A DNA stretch of 64,000 bases from Siphonodentalium dalli. Lineage: Eukaryota > Mollusca > Scaphopoda > Gadilida > Siphonodentaliidae. Below the pieces are notes generated by a model. The model worked only from the letters and a program-made list of their open reading frames with translations, had not been told where the DNA came from and ran no database searches. Made by a program: the position numbers and the translations under genes. Of the stretch, positions 8,532 to 20,200 are shown piece after piece. Each line of letters begins with the position of its first letter. Within the stretch, counting starts at the first letter, position 1. The stretch is taken from NCBI GenBank assembly GCA_032622095.1, contig CP136061.1:25298991-25362990 (forward strand). Direction: 5' to 3'.

Positions 8532-8830
8532 ATACTATATATTTCACTATAAATAAAATAGTTGAATTTTATAAATTTGCATTATCTTACAACAACCAAA
8601 AGGTATGAGCACTGATAAGTAAAACAAATATATAATATCAGGTGTGGGGAGGGAGATATTTAAACACCTACCATATATCCACCCCTTATACATACAGGGA
8701 ATATAAATAATAACACATAAGCTAAATATTAATATTAGATCCATTAATAATAACATTAAAAAAAAAATAATATCCAATAATATATAGTTCCACTATTCTT
8801 CAGTTTTGTACTTCAAGGAATTATGTAGTT

Positions 8831-9421
8831 CTAAGATTTTATAATCAAGCCACATCCAATACAGAATCGATATGGTCCATCTTCATCTGGATGTTGCCAG
8901 TCATGCTGTTGCTCACCACAGAGAGAGCAATATATACCAAATAAACTGCAAGTAGCACACTGACCGTTTGTGGCACATAATTCCATTTCAGATTGTTCAT
9001 CATCCGAAACAGTAGAATGATAGAACAGCAAATTGTTCATTGCACGACCGTTTTTGGTGGTCAGTTTTCCAAGATTGACTACGTGCGTAGCTGAAGAGCA
9101 TGCTTCGTGATATCGCTTTGGAATAATCACGCTGATTGTTTCGAGCGACTTCTGGAACTCCCTCTTCAATATCAAATTGTATAGTTCGATTTTTCCAACA
9201 TTGTCATTATCCATGTCATCAAACTGCTTCAACTCCCGTGACACAACAGTGTACACTATCTTTGCTGGCAATTGTCCTACGCTCATTCGTTTTTCAACAC
9301 TCTGAAAGTTTGTCTTTTCCAGCTCAAATAATTCCTTCAGCGACACTTGTAGAATAGGTGTGGCGCTGTCCTTATTTGTAGTGTTTGTCTTCTTAATCAT
9401 TTTGTTGGTAACTTTCGGCAT
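8831..9421 (-). CDS. Hypothetical protein with Cys-rich, zinc-binding-like C-terminus
   Basis: This encodes 196 residues from the ATG at 9419-9421 (MPKVTNKMIKK). The N-terminal part is basic and then helical (VSLKELFELEK). The C-terminal third carries cysteine pairs in the order CATNGQCATC, then YCSLC, then CIGCG, with nearby His residues (QQHDWQH), a pattern suited to one or two zinc sites. I do not recognise the family. It is convergent with the accessory gene and its decayed copy, so it may be the right-end gene of the Maverick or a host gene beside it. Confidence 0.55.
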   Translation of the reverse strand: MPKVTNKMIKKTNTTNKDSATPILQVSLKELFELEKTNFQSVEKRMSVGQLPAKIVYTVVSRELKQFDDMDNDNVGKIELYNLILKREFQKSLETISVIIPKRYHEACSSATHVVNLGKLTTKNGRAMNNLLFYHSTVSDDEQSEMELCATNGQCATCSLFGIYCSLCGEQQHDWQHPDEDGPYRFCIGCGLIIKS

Positions 9422-9708
9422 TTCTTTCAGCAAATGTTAACAGTGGCAAATAAAATATATGGTATAACACCCTTTAGAGATGATACATAATATACTGGTA
9501 TTCATAGATCTGTCTGCTTTTTATAGCCCAACACACGCCCGTAATAGTAGAATCAGGAAGGTACAGAGTAGAATATATCTGGACAGAATATATAACTCAG
9601 ATCCTCTTCAAATATGCAGTTGAAATATCTGGACAGTATTTGTCTTTCTCACCCGTTTTTATATGTGCCATTTTTTTTATTTTTTTTCCAATGAGGACCA
9701 ATTATTTA

Positions 9709-9970
9709 CCAATTATCTAACATGATCACCTACAATCAGTGCCAATATTTCTCTTATTAACTCAATCATTCGTTGACCTACTACAACAATTTCCTCTCTC
9801 ATACTTACCAATTATCTAACACGATCACCTACAATCAGTGCCAATATTTCCTCTTATTAAATCAATCATTCGTTGACCTACTATTATTTCACTTATTAAC
9901 TCGATTATTCGTTGACCTACTACGACAATTTCCTTATATTATAACAATTATATAACACGATCACGTACTG
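9709..9970 (+). repeat. Tandem repeat of about 100 bases
   Basis: At least two clear units (from about 9709 and 9807) and a decayed third (about 9948) share ACCAATTATCTAACA, GATCACCTACAATCAGTGCC and TCATTCGTTGACCTACTA. The second unit has an extra internal copy of the TATTAACTCGATTATTCGTTG block. It may be part of the right terminal region of the Maverick. Confidence 0.75.
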
Positions 9971-10023
9971 TCCGCGACAATTATATCTCGGGAGTCTCTC
10001 CGACGAAGAACTGCCGTCATTAT

Positions 10024-10096
10024 GGCTGTCAATTACCTATTTAATTGCCTATTTATCATTCTTCTTCCTAAAACTATGTCACGACCTTCACCCGGC
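10024..10096 (+). repeat. Direct repeat, right copy (pair of 8112-8200)
   Basis: See the left copy. This is the last sequence with visible similarity to the Maverick-side region, so the element's right end may lie near 10.1 kb; the left end is outside the window and the terminal repeat cannot be verified. Confidence 0.5.
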
Positions 10097-10316
10097 CTAC
10101 TAACCTATTTACGGAATCCTAGCGCCGAACGATCTCCTCTTTTCGGGGCTTATATCGCATTTACTATACTACTATAGGACGACTAAATGCATCTGAATTC
10201 TAGCTTTGAACATGGTAGCCAAAAGCTCGAAGATTGCCGATGGACCGACGACGCACGTAAATTATAATAGCGATGAGACTGAGCAACGTTGTCATTTTAC
10301 TATTTAAGTTTCATTT

Positions 10317-10445
10317 CCAAACAGGGGCAGCAGGAAGACGGCCTATTTGGCCATTCCGCTCCTGTACAATATAATCATGTTTATTTCTGAATATTTCACT
10401 GTCAGCATTATGTTTGTAAATATTGTATAAAATAATCAACCAACC
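10317..10445 (+). mobile_element. Possible 3' tail of a non-LTR retrotransposon
   Basis: The block has GCAGCAGGAAGACGGCC, a short self-complementary part (GGCCTATTTGGCC) and ends in a TATAAAATAATCAACCAACC tail. Similar GAAGAC-plus-hairpin tails are found at about 46.6 kb and 53.3 kb, next to AATAAA-type tails. No coding part remains. Confidence 0.35.
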
Positions 10446-10643
10446 AAAAAAAAGCTAGCGTTATCAGCCGACTATACGTCTCAGATTCCGCGTTATGTAA
10501 TATCGCTGATAATGCAAACACCACGTGTTCTCGGCGTCGAAAACTGCACATGGGCGGTGTTTTCGTTTGAAGTTGACTTTCAGTTTCGGAGCGTTCCTTG
10601 AAACTTGACAATTTGTTGTCTGTTATTCATGTTTATTTTAAAC

Positions 10644-10763
10644 ATGATAAAAGCTGCATGCAGTGCTGGAACTTACACGTGTGATGAATGCAACATGGTA
10701 TATAAATCGCAATCGTCTTGAACAACGACCCATCTAAGCATCCATAACTACATAAACAGGCTA
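10644..10763 (+). pseudogene. Decayed C2H2 zinc-finger remnant
   Basis: One frame reads YTCDECNMVYKSQSS, a stop, then THLSIH, which is the C-x2-C and H-x3-H skeleton of one zinc finger interrupted by a stop. The CNM after the second Cys resembles the fingers at 60.0-60.5 kb. Nothing else of a gene is seen. Confidence 0.45.
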
Positions 10764-11504
10764 CCCAGTACCCTGCGACTGTTGTTGCATCTTCAAGTTG
10801 ATAACAACGATTTTCAAATGTGCATGTACATGCAAACGCTAAAAATTGTGCGTGATTTTAATTCCGATAATCTGTTTAGTGGTTATATATTTAATCGTCG
10901 TGACGACCGCATGGACGTTTTAATGTTTTTTTTTCTCGACAATTCTCAATTGACTCGAAGATAATAGTATCAGGAACGACGGTTGGTCGCCACATAAGTT
11001 ATTATGGAACTTCATGGAAGTTCATAGAACGTTTCACAAATCATCTTATCATTGACATTACATGCCTATTTGAGAATGCAACACACAGGTATGATTCGTT
11101 TCGATATTCGATTTGATTTCGTCGACTCGATTCGATAATCGATTCGATCAAAATCTCCAATTCGCAGGACCCTAACTTGAATGGTTCTCCTTCGTTCCTT
11201 CTTTTGGTTACTAATGCAATCTGGTTTATATACACATAAGGTAATAAGAAATAAAGGAAATATATTTAACAAAAGAAATGAGCTTGACAGAATTAGCTTA
11301 GGGCCATAGCATTATACAGCTGGTCAATAGAAGAACAATACAGATAATTAAGAAAGCAGTTGTTAAGATATGAATAATAAAGATTAGGATTTAAATGACT
11401 TCATGGCCAGCAGTAGAATGAGATTTAGAAAGAGATTTATTAGCCCCCAAGTCATGACAGCTTTGGGTTTCAGAGATATATTGTAGATTATATTAATAAT
11501 AAGA
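10764..11504. other. No gene seen
   Basis: AT-rich sequence. A block rich in TTCGAT repeats (11096-11150) resembles the ends of some hAT-like elements, but no partner end is visible. Confidence 0.5.
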
Positions 11505-11981
11505 TTAAAGGTACTCAATCCGATAAAACTCCTCTCAATTACTATTTCAATGGCTTCGGGGGTCAAATATATTTGATTTGAGTCGAGTAAGTCACCCATC
11601 AAAGCTCAGATTTGTTAGATATCGATTTTAGAAATCTATTATTTTTCATTATCGGGAATACTATCTGGCCCAGAACTCAGTCAAAATTGCGTTAAAATTA
11701 CAACTTGATTTTAGAGTTATCCATCCTTGTCTGTTTGAATAGATTTGGAGTACACATCCAGAGAAGATTACGGCAGTTATTAGTACTCCTCTCGAGTTAA
11801 TAACAAATTTCAAAAATCAATATCTAATAACTCTGAGCTTTGTTTGATGGGTTCCTCGACTCGAATCAAATATTTTTTACCCCCAAAGCCAAAGAAATAG
11901 TAATATAGGACCCTCTGATCGGATTGTTGTTGTTGGAATCTGTTGAGATGGGGACCCTCTTTACGGATTGAGTACCTTTAA
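11505..11981 (+). mobile_element. TTAA-ended TIR element, family A, copy 1
   Basis: It begins TTAAAGGTACTCAATC and ends with the complement GATTGAGTACCTTTAA. The two arms (about 11505-11640 and 11815-11981) are inverted copies, including a TCAAAGCTCAGA block. The interior matches copy 2 at 13739-14141 in the opposite orientation. There is no coding capacity. The size and TTAA at each end fit a non-autonomous piggyBac-type element. Confidence 0.8.
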
Positions 11982-12350
11982 CATAATGAACTATTATGCA
12001 ATAATATTAGCCAGTTATGATTTGTTTCTGCATCAAGTGAAATGGATATTGAAAGCTTTGAAAATAGAGAGAATATAGTAAAATAGTATACAATTTTGAG
12101 AATAGATTTATACACAAAATCCGCCTGGTGACAAGGATGTTAACTACTATGAGGACATTCAGATGATGCGGTCGGCCGCCCCCCTTGTACGCGCTACAAG
12201 TCGGATTACATCGTGATCCATATAATATACAACATGGCAGATAGCATGTCGGTCCTTTTGATATTACATGTACACAAGGGCTCGTATTCGCCAATTTATA
12301 TTTATTTCTAAATCATTGGCAGATCAAATACCTTTGATTGGATAATCTTA
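11982..12350. other. No gene seen
   Basis: AT-rich sequence between a TIR element and a tandem duplication. An open frame on the minus strand (12007-12294) has no recognisable features. Confidence 0.5.
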
Positions 12351-13262
12351 TACCGTGGCGAAGTCGGATCGACGACAACAGATAGCTTCATGTTGAGTCT
12401 CGCCCGCTATATATCATATATGAACAAACTGGACTATATATAAACCCATGCAGTCAGTGAATACAAGACCCTGTTTCCTGTCCCGGATGCATCCCATGTG
12501 ATCTTTTAAATGCTGGCTTACTATCACCATGACTTATACAGGGAATCTTATATAGGCGACAAAAGTGCTCATGATTTATGTCATGAAGCTCTACTCTATG
12601 TAACAATGCAGCATATCGTGAGTCATGCCATGGTCTATCGATAATGGAATCAACCTTCTTATGAATAAAGGTACTAGCCGTGGTCAGTTTTAAAGGTCCT
12701 GTATTGTGATTTACCAAAATGCCAATCATAATTGTGAATAAAACATCCAGTCAAATTTCCCCACGCACTGGTCATAATAAAACACCCCAATAAGTGGTGA
12801 AGTTGCTTGCTAGTTTTATACCATGGTGAAGTCTATCTGATAGACGACCACAGATGGCTTCATGTTGAGCCTCACCCAGTAAATGGACTTTATATCAAGT
12901 TAGTGGGGCCAGGGATCTTTCAAATGTTGACTTAATAGCACCATGACTTATACAGGGTATTTTATATGGGCGACTTGGCTGCTCATGATTTATGGCATGA
13001 AGCTCTACCCTGTGTAGGTGCATAACCATGCAGATTATATATAGGGATTCGTGCCATGGTGTACTGATAATGAAACAACCTTCTTATGTATAAAGGTACC
13101 AGTCGTGGTCAATTTTAAAGGTCATAATTTATGATTTACAAAAATTCCAATCATAATTGTGATTAAAACACCCAGTCATACCCCCAAGCCCATGTGCTCA
13201 TATATTACAATGCAGTGTTGTATGCATATATAAAACATCTCAATAAGTGGTGAAGTTTTTCA
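12351..13262 (+). repeat. Tandem duplication, two units of about 450-470 bases
   Basis: Unit 1 (12351-12818) and unit 2 (12819-13262) share long blocks: TACC.TGG.GAAGTC, GGCTTCATGTTGAG, CACCATGACTTATACAGGG, CATGAAGCTCTAC, CAACCTTCTTATG, CCAATCATAATTGTG and AATAAGTGGTGAAGTT. They differ by many substitutions and small indels, so the duplication is old. There is no coding sense. Confidence 0.9.
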
Positions 13263-13738
13263 ATTTGAGGTAGTTAACATTCATCATAAGGATGGGGTGT
13301 ACATTTTGCTGATTCATTCACCCTTAAGTATATAATTTGAACCAAGTAGGTGAACAGATATAATGGGTTTCATATAAAATAGTCAAAGACTCAAGTTCAA
13401 AATAATATAATTGTATTGGATATAGGCTATAAACAAATATTTAAATAAATAAATCACATCAAAGCAGATACACATGCATTTATGGAACATGAACCCTTTC
13501 TGTACTGAATTCTCACTGAAAAGTTCCTCTATGAAAGTTCAGATAGGAGTTTAACTTAGTAAATATCTGAACATTTCCCTCCATTAAATAGGACTAATTC
13601 TGTGCTTGTATTATACGTTGTCAGCTCATTTTTCATGGACACAACTCCAATTAATTATAGAACATTCCAATGCATATTTTTAACTAGGTGGGAGAATCTA
13701 TTTAGTTAAATCAGGGATGGGGTAAAAGATAAAATAAT
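13263..13738. other. No gene seen
   Basis: AT-rich sequence with no feature I can support. Confidence 0.5.
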
Positions 13739-14141
13739 TTAAAGGTACTCAGTCTGATTAAGCACCCCTAAATTACTATTTCTTTGGCTTCAGGGGTAAA
13801 AAATAATAAGCTCAGAGTTATTAGATATTCATTTTTGAAGTTCTCGAGATGTGTACTAATAATTGCCCCTACGTTTGTAATTTTCTCGAGATGTGTACTA
13901 ATAATTTCCCCAGAAATACTTATTCAAACAGACGAAGATGGGTAACTCTAAAATCAAGAGTATTAATAACTTAATTTTGACTGAGACCATCCTTTTGACG
14001 GCTTAACAAAACTTAAAAAATTGATATCTGATCACTCTGAGCGTTGATAGGTAGGTTCCTCGACTCAAATCAATTATTTTTTATCCCCGACGCCAAAGAA
14101 ATAGTAATTTATGAGGGCCTGATCGGTTTGAGTACCTTTAA
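13739..14141 (-). mobile_element. TTAA-ended TIR element, family A, copy 2 (inverted relative to copy 1)
   Basis: The ends are TTAAAGGTACTCAGTC and GAGTACCTTTAA. Its interior block (CTTATTCAAACAGACGAAGA, then AACTCTAAAATCAAG, then AATTTTGACTGAG) is the reverse complement of the interior of copy 1. A 20-base motif (TCTCGAGATGTGTACTAATA) occurs twice inside, at about 13844 and 13885. Confidence 0.8.
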
Positions 14142-14658
14142 TCTTCCAACCAGGTATATGGTTCAAAACCTATTCTGGTTTTATATTGTATTTGTAATGA
14201 TTGCACATTTGAAGGATTTGTATCACAACTAGGATGGTCTATTATTCAATTGGAGGAATATTCAGAAAACATGACCAGAGGACAATAACACAAGTACAAA
14301 AAGTGACCTAATTAAAGGTGTACATGTATGTAGAAATAGGTTAAATTAGTTTTACAGCACCATGAGATATGCATTGGGCGAATATGCATTATTTTGTCTT
14401 TAATTGGTGCAATTTAACACTGAAAATCAGTATACATATACACATAAATAGGTTATTAAAGATACGGCTAATCAACAATCGCATTCAAATCACACCAAAT
14501 TTTATTTTAATTGACCCATTCTACCCGCTGTCAGTTCAAAAACATGTTATTCCACATTACTTCATGATTGGAAAATGATCAGACAGAAAACGTGTACGTA
14601 TTATAAAAGTTCTTGCAAAGAGATGAATATTTTAAAATCCAGTTAGTATTTTCACCTA
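14142..14658. other. No gene seen
   Basis: AT-rich; a small open frame at 14369-14578 has no recognisable features. Confidence 0.5.
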
Positions 14659-15237
14659 TTAACACGTTCACTGCCGAAAACCAAAGGGTAATTCCATCCC
14701 ATATGCCAACATGGGATTGCATGTTTTCCGATAGTAGTTGATGTATTACGTTTGTAGGAGGGATGGTTCGACCAATATCGGGTTATATGATGCTGAAACA
14801 TGTCATAAGGCTACTACGAGATAACTCGTAGTCGGCAACTGGGATGGAATTTATCAGTGTTTGATCGCTGGTGCCAGCTATGAGTTATCTCGTAGGTAAA
14901 TACAATAACGTTTTCAATGAAAAGTGGTACACGGGTACAAGCATATCATGTATAAGATGTGGTGAATGAATTTATATACACTCACTGGTACACTCTACGT
15001 CACTTAAGACGTTCAAAATGTAATATGTATTTACCTACAAGATAACTCGTAGCTGGCACCAACGATGACCACTGGTGAATTCCTTCCCAGGTGTCGACTA
15101 CGAGTTATGTCGTAGTAGCTCTATAACACGTTTCAACATCATATATCCCGTTTTTGGTCAACTAAAGTTCTATAAAACATGATAAATGCATTGACATATA
15201 CACCCGTGTACACCCATTGCCAGGGAAATGAACTTAA
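14659..15237. mobile_element. Foldback TIR element flanked by TTAA, family B
   Basis: The sequence between TTAA at 14659 and TTAA at 15234 has long inverted arms (about 14765-14905 against 15035-15175). Both carry ACGAGATAACTCGTAG-like blocks, a GGTGCCAGCTA block, and AATATCGGGTTATATGATG with its complement. The left terminus reads TTAACACGTTCACTGCC, like many piggyBac-type termini; the right terminus is a weaker match. There is no coding capacity. A fragment of the same family is seen at about 15920-15945. Confidence 0.7.
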
Positions 15238-16239
15238 TTGCATGCATGATTAAACAAGCCAATTGTATCCGCTTGTGCATACACTTGATGTTGGGCTAGG
15301 TCACGTTTCCAGCAACCTCTATATCCGAATATATCTCCTACTGTCAGAATTTATCCAGTTATAGGTATGAGATGTGTAGTAAACATAGAACTACAGTCGA
15401 TAATAAGATGTGTTAGGATTTAGACATTAGAGCACTCTAACAGGGTGCTGATTTCTAATTAATCTCAACATACATGTATGTGTTCTATTACATGTTACAC
15501 AGCCTAGTTTAGATATTTAGTGGACCGTTCAGTGGCTTGCACCCATCCCTCAAACAATGGGGTGTATTATCACTATATAGCCAAAAGCTTCAAATGAAAC
15601 TGAACAATCTAGAACTAACTGATTATTGATGTATGCAAGGAAAGCCCTCTATAATAGCCGGGAAAGGTCTACTAGTATTTGCATGTGTCTTCCATGTGTC
15701 AGGGACATACAAAATAAGGTCCTGAGAAATGGAGTGTCCTCGCAAGATTTCAAACTACATCCCCCACCCCTTGATTGGGATGTGGGAATCGTTGTATCTC
15801 AAGCCATTGTAATTATACATATACAATCAATCAATGGGATCGTTGGGCATGGATTGAAGCATAAACTTACATTGCTCTCAGTTTCTGTTGTTCTAGTAGC
15901 AGTCCCCATGCAACCATTTACTACGAGTTAACTTGTAGTGGCAGTCAACGTGATAACCTATATATGGTCATACATACCAAATAAGGAATATTACTATGAG
16001 TTGTATTGTGAGTCATGAGTTGTAGACGCACCACATTAGGGGTTTTACAACTGGCATATAAAGTGCGCAAATCTAAATAAGGAAATGGCGGAATATTGGG
16101 ATTGTAAACAATCTACTGCGCTTTTTGCAAGAAACTAAACAGTGTGACCTGTATTTTCTCAGATACAAAGCATGTTTTGTGAATAATATCGCAATCATAT
16201 CATCATTATTCTATACTATTAGTATATTGTTGAGGAAAT
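15238..16239. other. No gene seen; one fragment of the family B repeat
   Basis: The only explained part is the ACTACGAGTTAACTTGTAG block at about 15920. An open frame on the plus strand (15626-15931) has no family features and is not called. Confidence 0.5.
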
Positions 16240-16629
16240 TATCATAATATGATGGTATGGCTCTTTCTAAACTTGTTTTATAGTTTCCATGGTATAACAC
16301 AATATATGAGTCGAAGCCACCTGTCAGGAAACACTTCTATCAATTAAGATTGATTTTATATTGATATTTTCTGGTATCATATACAATTTTCAATCAATTT
16401 GGGGCAATTTACGAACTTATGTTCGTACCATGTGGGATAACTATATATAAAATTATAAAAATAGGAACAATAAAATGCCCCACTTGCTTGTTGCATTATA
16501 TAAGAATATACCGCATCAATGTAAAATCAATATTAATTGATAGAAGCGTTTCTGGACAGGTGTCTTCGACTCGTCTCTATTTATGCTGGAAACTATAAAA
16601 AACTATAGGAAGAAATAGACAATCTTTAA
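16240..16629 (-). mobile_element. TIR element family D, short diverged copy
   Basis: Inverted arms of about 55 bases (16306-16360 and 16518-16575) share ACTTCTATCAATTAA, GATTGATTTTA and the CGAAG..ACCTGTC block found in the other family D copies at 51.9, 54.4, 58.2 and 63.3 kb. The right end AGACAATCTTTAA (to 16629) matches their terminus. The left boundary is approximate. Confidence 0.7.
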
Positions 16630-16738
16630 TTTCATTATTTACATTATTAGAATTTATGCTCTGCTTAAAGGGCTCACTTCTGGAGCCAATATGGTGCTAG
16701 GCCTGGTGTTGTTTGCTCTAGCCATTTGGCATAATATA

Positions 16739-17201
16739 CAGTAATGCCCTAAGTAATCGACTCCTTAACCAGAGCAGAATTATGGGTAACTTTTCAGGAT
16801 TTAGTCGGAAATATGGCTTGTTGCCATTCATCGGAAAGCTCTCGGTATATGTGAAGACACATATATAATTAGTTGCATTTTTAATACATTAAGAGAATTT
16901 GACGTAGTCAGAAAGGTTTAAATATACAACTGTTTCTGCTACTATATAGGGAGCTATCAACTGTGCCATACCATATCTACTAGTAATTATGAGATAGAGA
17001 AATTGCCTGGAATGTGCATAAACATACCCCGGTGTCAGAACACCAGTGTTTCCACAAGGGCACATCCTATCTGCGAAATGGTTATTGTTATGCCTGTTTC
17101 GGTGTCCCTACTCCGCAGCTGTCAAAACATAAACATTAAATCCTGAAAAGTTACCCATAATTCTGCTCTGGTTAAGGAGTTGATTACTTAGGGCATTGCT
17201 G
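16739..17201. mobile_element. Tc1/mariner-type short TIR element with TA flanks
   Basis: The outer arms are inverted repeats of about 62 bases (16739-16803 and 17139-17201) starting CAGTAATGCCCTAAG and containing CTCCTTAACCAGAGCAG. They are flanked by TA on both sides (16737-16738, 17202-17203). CAGT ends plus a TA target fit Tc1/mariner. The interior 16845-16968 is also found at 18703-18837. Confidence 0.75.
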
Positions 17202-17238
17202 TAGCACAGAAAGCATTTTCAGATAACTCATAGAACTC

Positions 17239-20200
17239 TTAATCTCCACGTTCATCATCACTGCTTGAAATATCTGAACATGAGTCATCTCCAGGTGGCT
17301 CTTCAAATTCCATTGATAGGAAGTCAGTATCAAAGTTCTTGGTGGTGGAACTGGTTCCAGCCGAAAGAGATACAATGTCATGGAATGTGTAATTAATAAA
17401 AGGGACTGTGATTTCTTTTGTAAAAGATTTCTCAAAAATATATAAGGAATTTTCTATTTGTAACCCCTCACTAGTAATCAGTGAGAGGAGAGAGTAATCT
17501 ACAGTCCTCTGCAGCAGGTTGAGGAGAATGTCTTGCTGATTGAGATAATAGGAGACACAACTCCTCATCTCCACTTTCAACATTTCAATCTCCTCAATCG
17601 ACCTTCTGTTCAGCTCAAATGCGTCGATGGCAAGGCGCTTCAAGCCTGATGGATAATCAGCAGTTATTTCGGCTTCCATGTTTTTCCAGACATTATCCTC
17701 CAAGTCAATAACTGTGTTGAATTCTACAGGTCGAAATTCATCACTGCTATTGACCTGTAAGTTGTCGTAGATCTGGAGTTTCTTTTTTATATTCTTGTTA
17801 ACCCTCTTAATCTGGTTATTAAGACGCTTTGCCACCGATTGTCCTGAAATAATGATATATTTGTGTTATGAAGTGTTTTATCAGGATATACAATGCATGA
17901 CCCCATTGGCAGTTGACAATCACCGAACAGGACTTAGTGTTGAACCACCAAAGCGTGATTAATTTGCACATGATTATGACTTTGAATACACTTGATCGTG
18001 ATTGTATATTTGAGTGACAAAATGGATAAAAAAAAAAATTCTCGCACCTGAAGAAATTTAGAGGCGGGTGCCTACAATAAAAATATCTTTGTTGAATGGC
18101 CTAATGTATATCATTCCGTCTGAATGTAGCAGATGCTGCATGCAGACTTTAAATAAAATCCAACATAAAATAAAAAAAATCGACATTTATATGGACTTGT
18201 GCCAATACATTCTTCTGTTCTATTCTGTAATAGGTGCACACTACATTATAATACAGCATTTCACTTCAATGTACAAATGACACAAATACTTTCCACTCAC
18301 TTGCATATTTTCTTATCAGCTCAATATAGAACTTCCTTTCCTGTGCTAGGGCATGGATATAGACATGGAGATGCGTCCTACAATTCTTATCATAGTAAGA
18401 TTGGATAGATTTCTTGTATTGCTCGCTGGCTCTGCTCCATCTGGTGAAACCATGTTTTTTCTCCACTGCTTCTAATTGTGATCCAAGCCTACAAAGCATG
18501 AGAATTTTCAAATGAAAGAGAGACAACAGAAAATGCCACCTCAATTTTAACAATTCTGGGTACTCTTGTGTCTCAAATAAACATGGTGGGTGGAAATCCT
18601 GATCAAATTTAATAACTGTGCAGACCCGAATAAACGTGCAGGCAAGTATCTTTGTGATCCCAGTGACTGCTTTTTCACAGCGGAAATATCTAGCAGGTCA
18701 AGTGTATATGTGAAGATACATGTACAATTAGTTGCATTTTTAATACATTAAGAGAATTTGACGTAGTCAGAAAGATTGCCAAGAGTTTAAATATACAATT
18801 ATTTCTGCTACTATATAGGGAGCTATCAACTGCGCCACTGTGTGGAAACTGTTACATTGGAAGTCGTTCTATCGCCAATATTGTGATGGTTCTTGACTGA
18901 TTTGCTATGGTTCCTTATTATTAAAAGTCATCATTTTTGTGACAAAATCACGCATAATTATATCCTGATAGCGGTTCGTAATTTGGAAAAGTAGCCTTGT
19001 AATCAAAAAGTGTGCGTGTTACGGTTCTATTTCAAACCAATCATGGCTGTGACGGTTCTATACATAAGATTTATTCCAACGATTTCTGCACTTTGGGTCG
19101 AATATCGTCTTTTATATATGACATTTTAAACCAGATAATGACTTTAGCTTATGCCATTTACATAATACAACAGGTATATTAAGAAATAATATAATAAATG
19201 CCTAATAATAATAGTAAGTGACATTAATTGGCTGAAACCTAATATTGAACGTCCCGATGGGTATAATATCATAATCATGCCTGCCTATATAAATACCAAT
19301 GGCAATAGAAATCTACTCTCAGGAGATTATGAGATGTTATATTCATTTAATTAATACAGGGCCATTATTGAAATTTCCAGTTTCGATGCCAGCACCAACA
19401 TATTTCTTCCTCGAAAGTCCTGCCTAATGACATTTACACATGTTACTCGCCCAGACATGAACATATCTCATGAAATCACGTTCAACTGAATCATTGATAT
19501 GTCATGGCGTGGCCGGGGGATATACATAGTGGGGAGGAGGTGTGGCTTGGACAGTTAGGGAGGAGTGCTTAATTTGTGTATGCCCCAAACTTTGCTAAAA
19601 TATTTCAACAGTTACAAATTTCATACTTTACACTAGGAATCTGAGTGGCACGGTTTCACCGTCTAGAAGCTTAGAAGTTAGTACAAACCTAAATGATTGC
19701 CAGTCAGATTATCCCAAACAGCAGAACAAGTGCGATAAAGAAATAATGAATTCTAGCACCTAACCTATATAATCAGCATCCAGCAAGCGGATGCCCAACA
19801 TAAACTTCATAAATTGCATATTCAGAACAATTTATGGGCGTCAGCGAACTTCTAACATCTTATTTTTGGGCTTTTTGCCGATTAAAATGCATCTACGAAA
19901 ATAGACTGCAAAACCCGTTCACCTTTATCTATCACTGTAAATGATTTATCAATTTGAAGACAGATTAATCATGGACATGTCAGATGATTAATCACAGTCA
20001 GAGGTTCACTAGAATACCCGGTGTCCACGTGTAAATGTAGTACATCTTTTCAATGAAAGTCTGTTATAGAAGTGTAATGGGATGGGACTCGGTCCAAAAC
20101 AGCATCAAGCCAATGTGGTGAAAATGAAAATACCTTGAAATCTTCTCATTTATCTCTCCTTGTTCATCAGTGTCACACAATAATCTGTTATGCCTGTAGA

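Noticed and set aside
15626-15931. Open frame of 101 codons on the plus strand
   Set aside because: No motif, no neighbour support, and a composition like the surrounding non-coding DNA.
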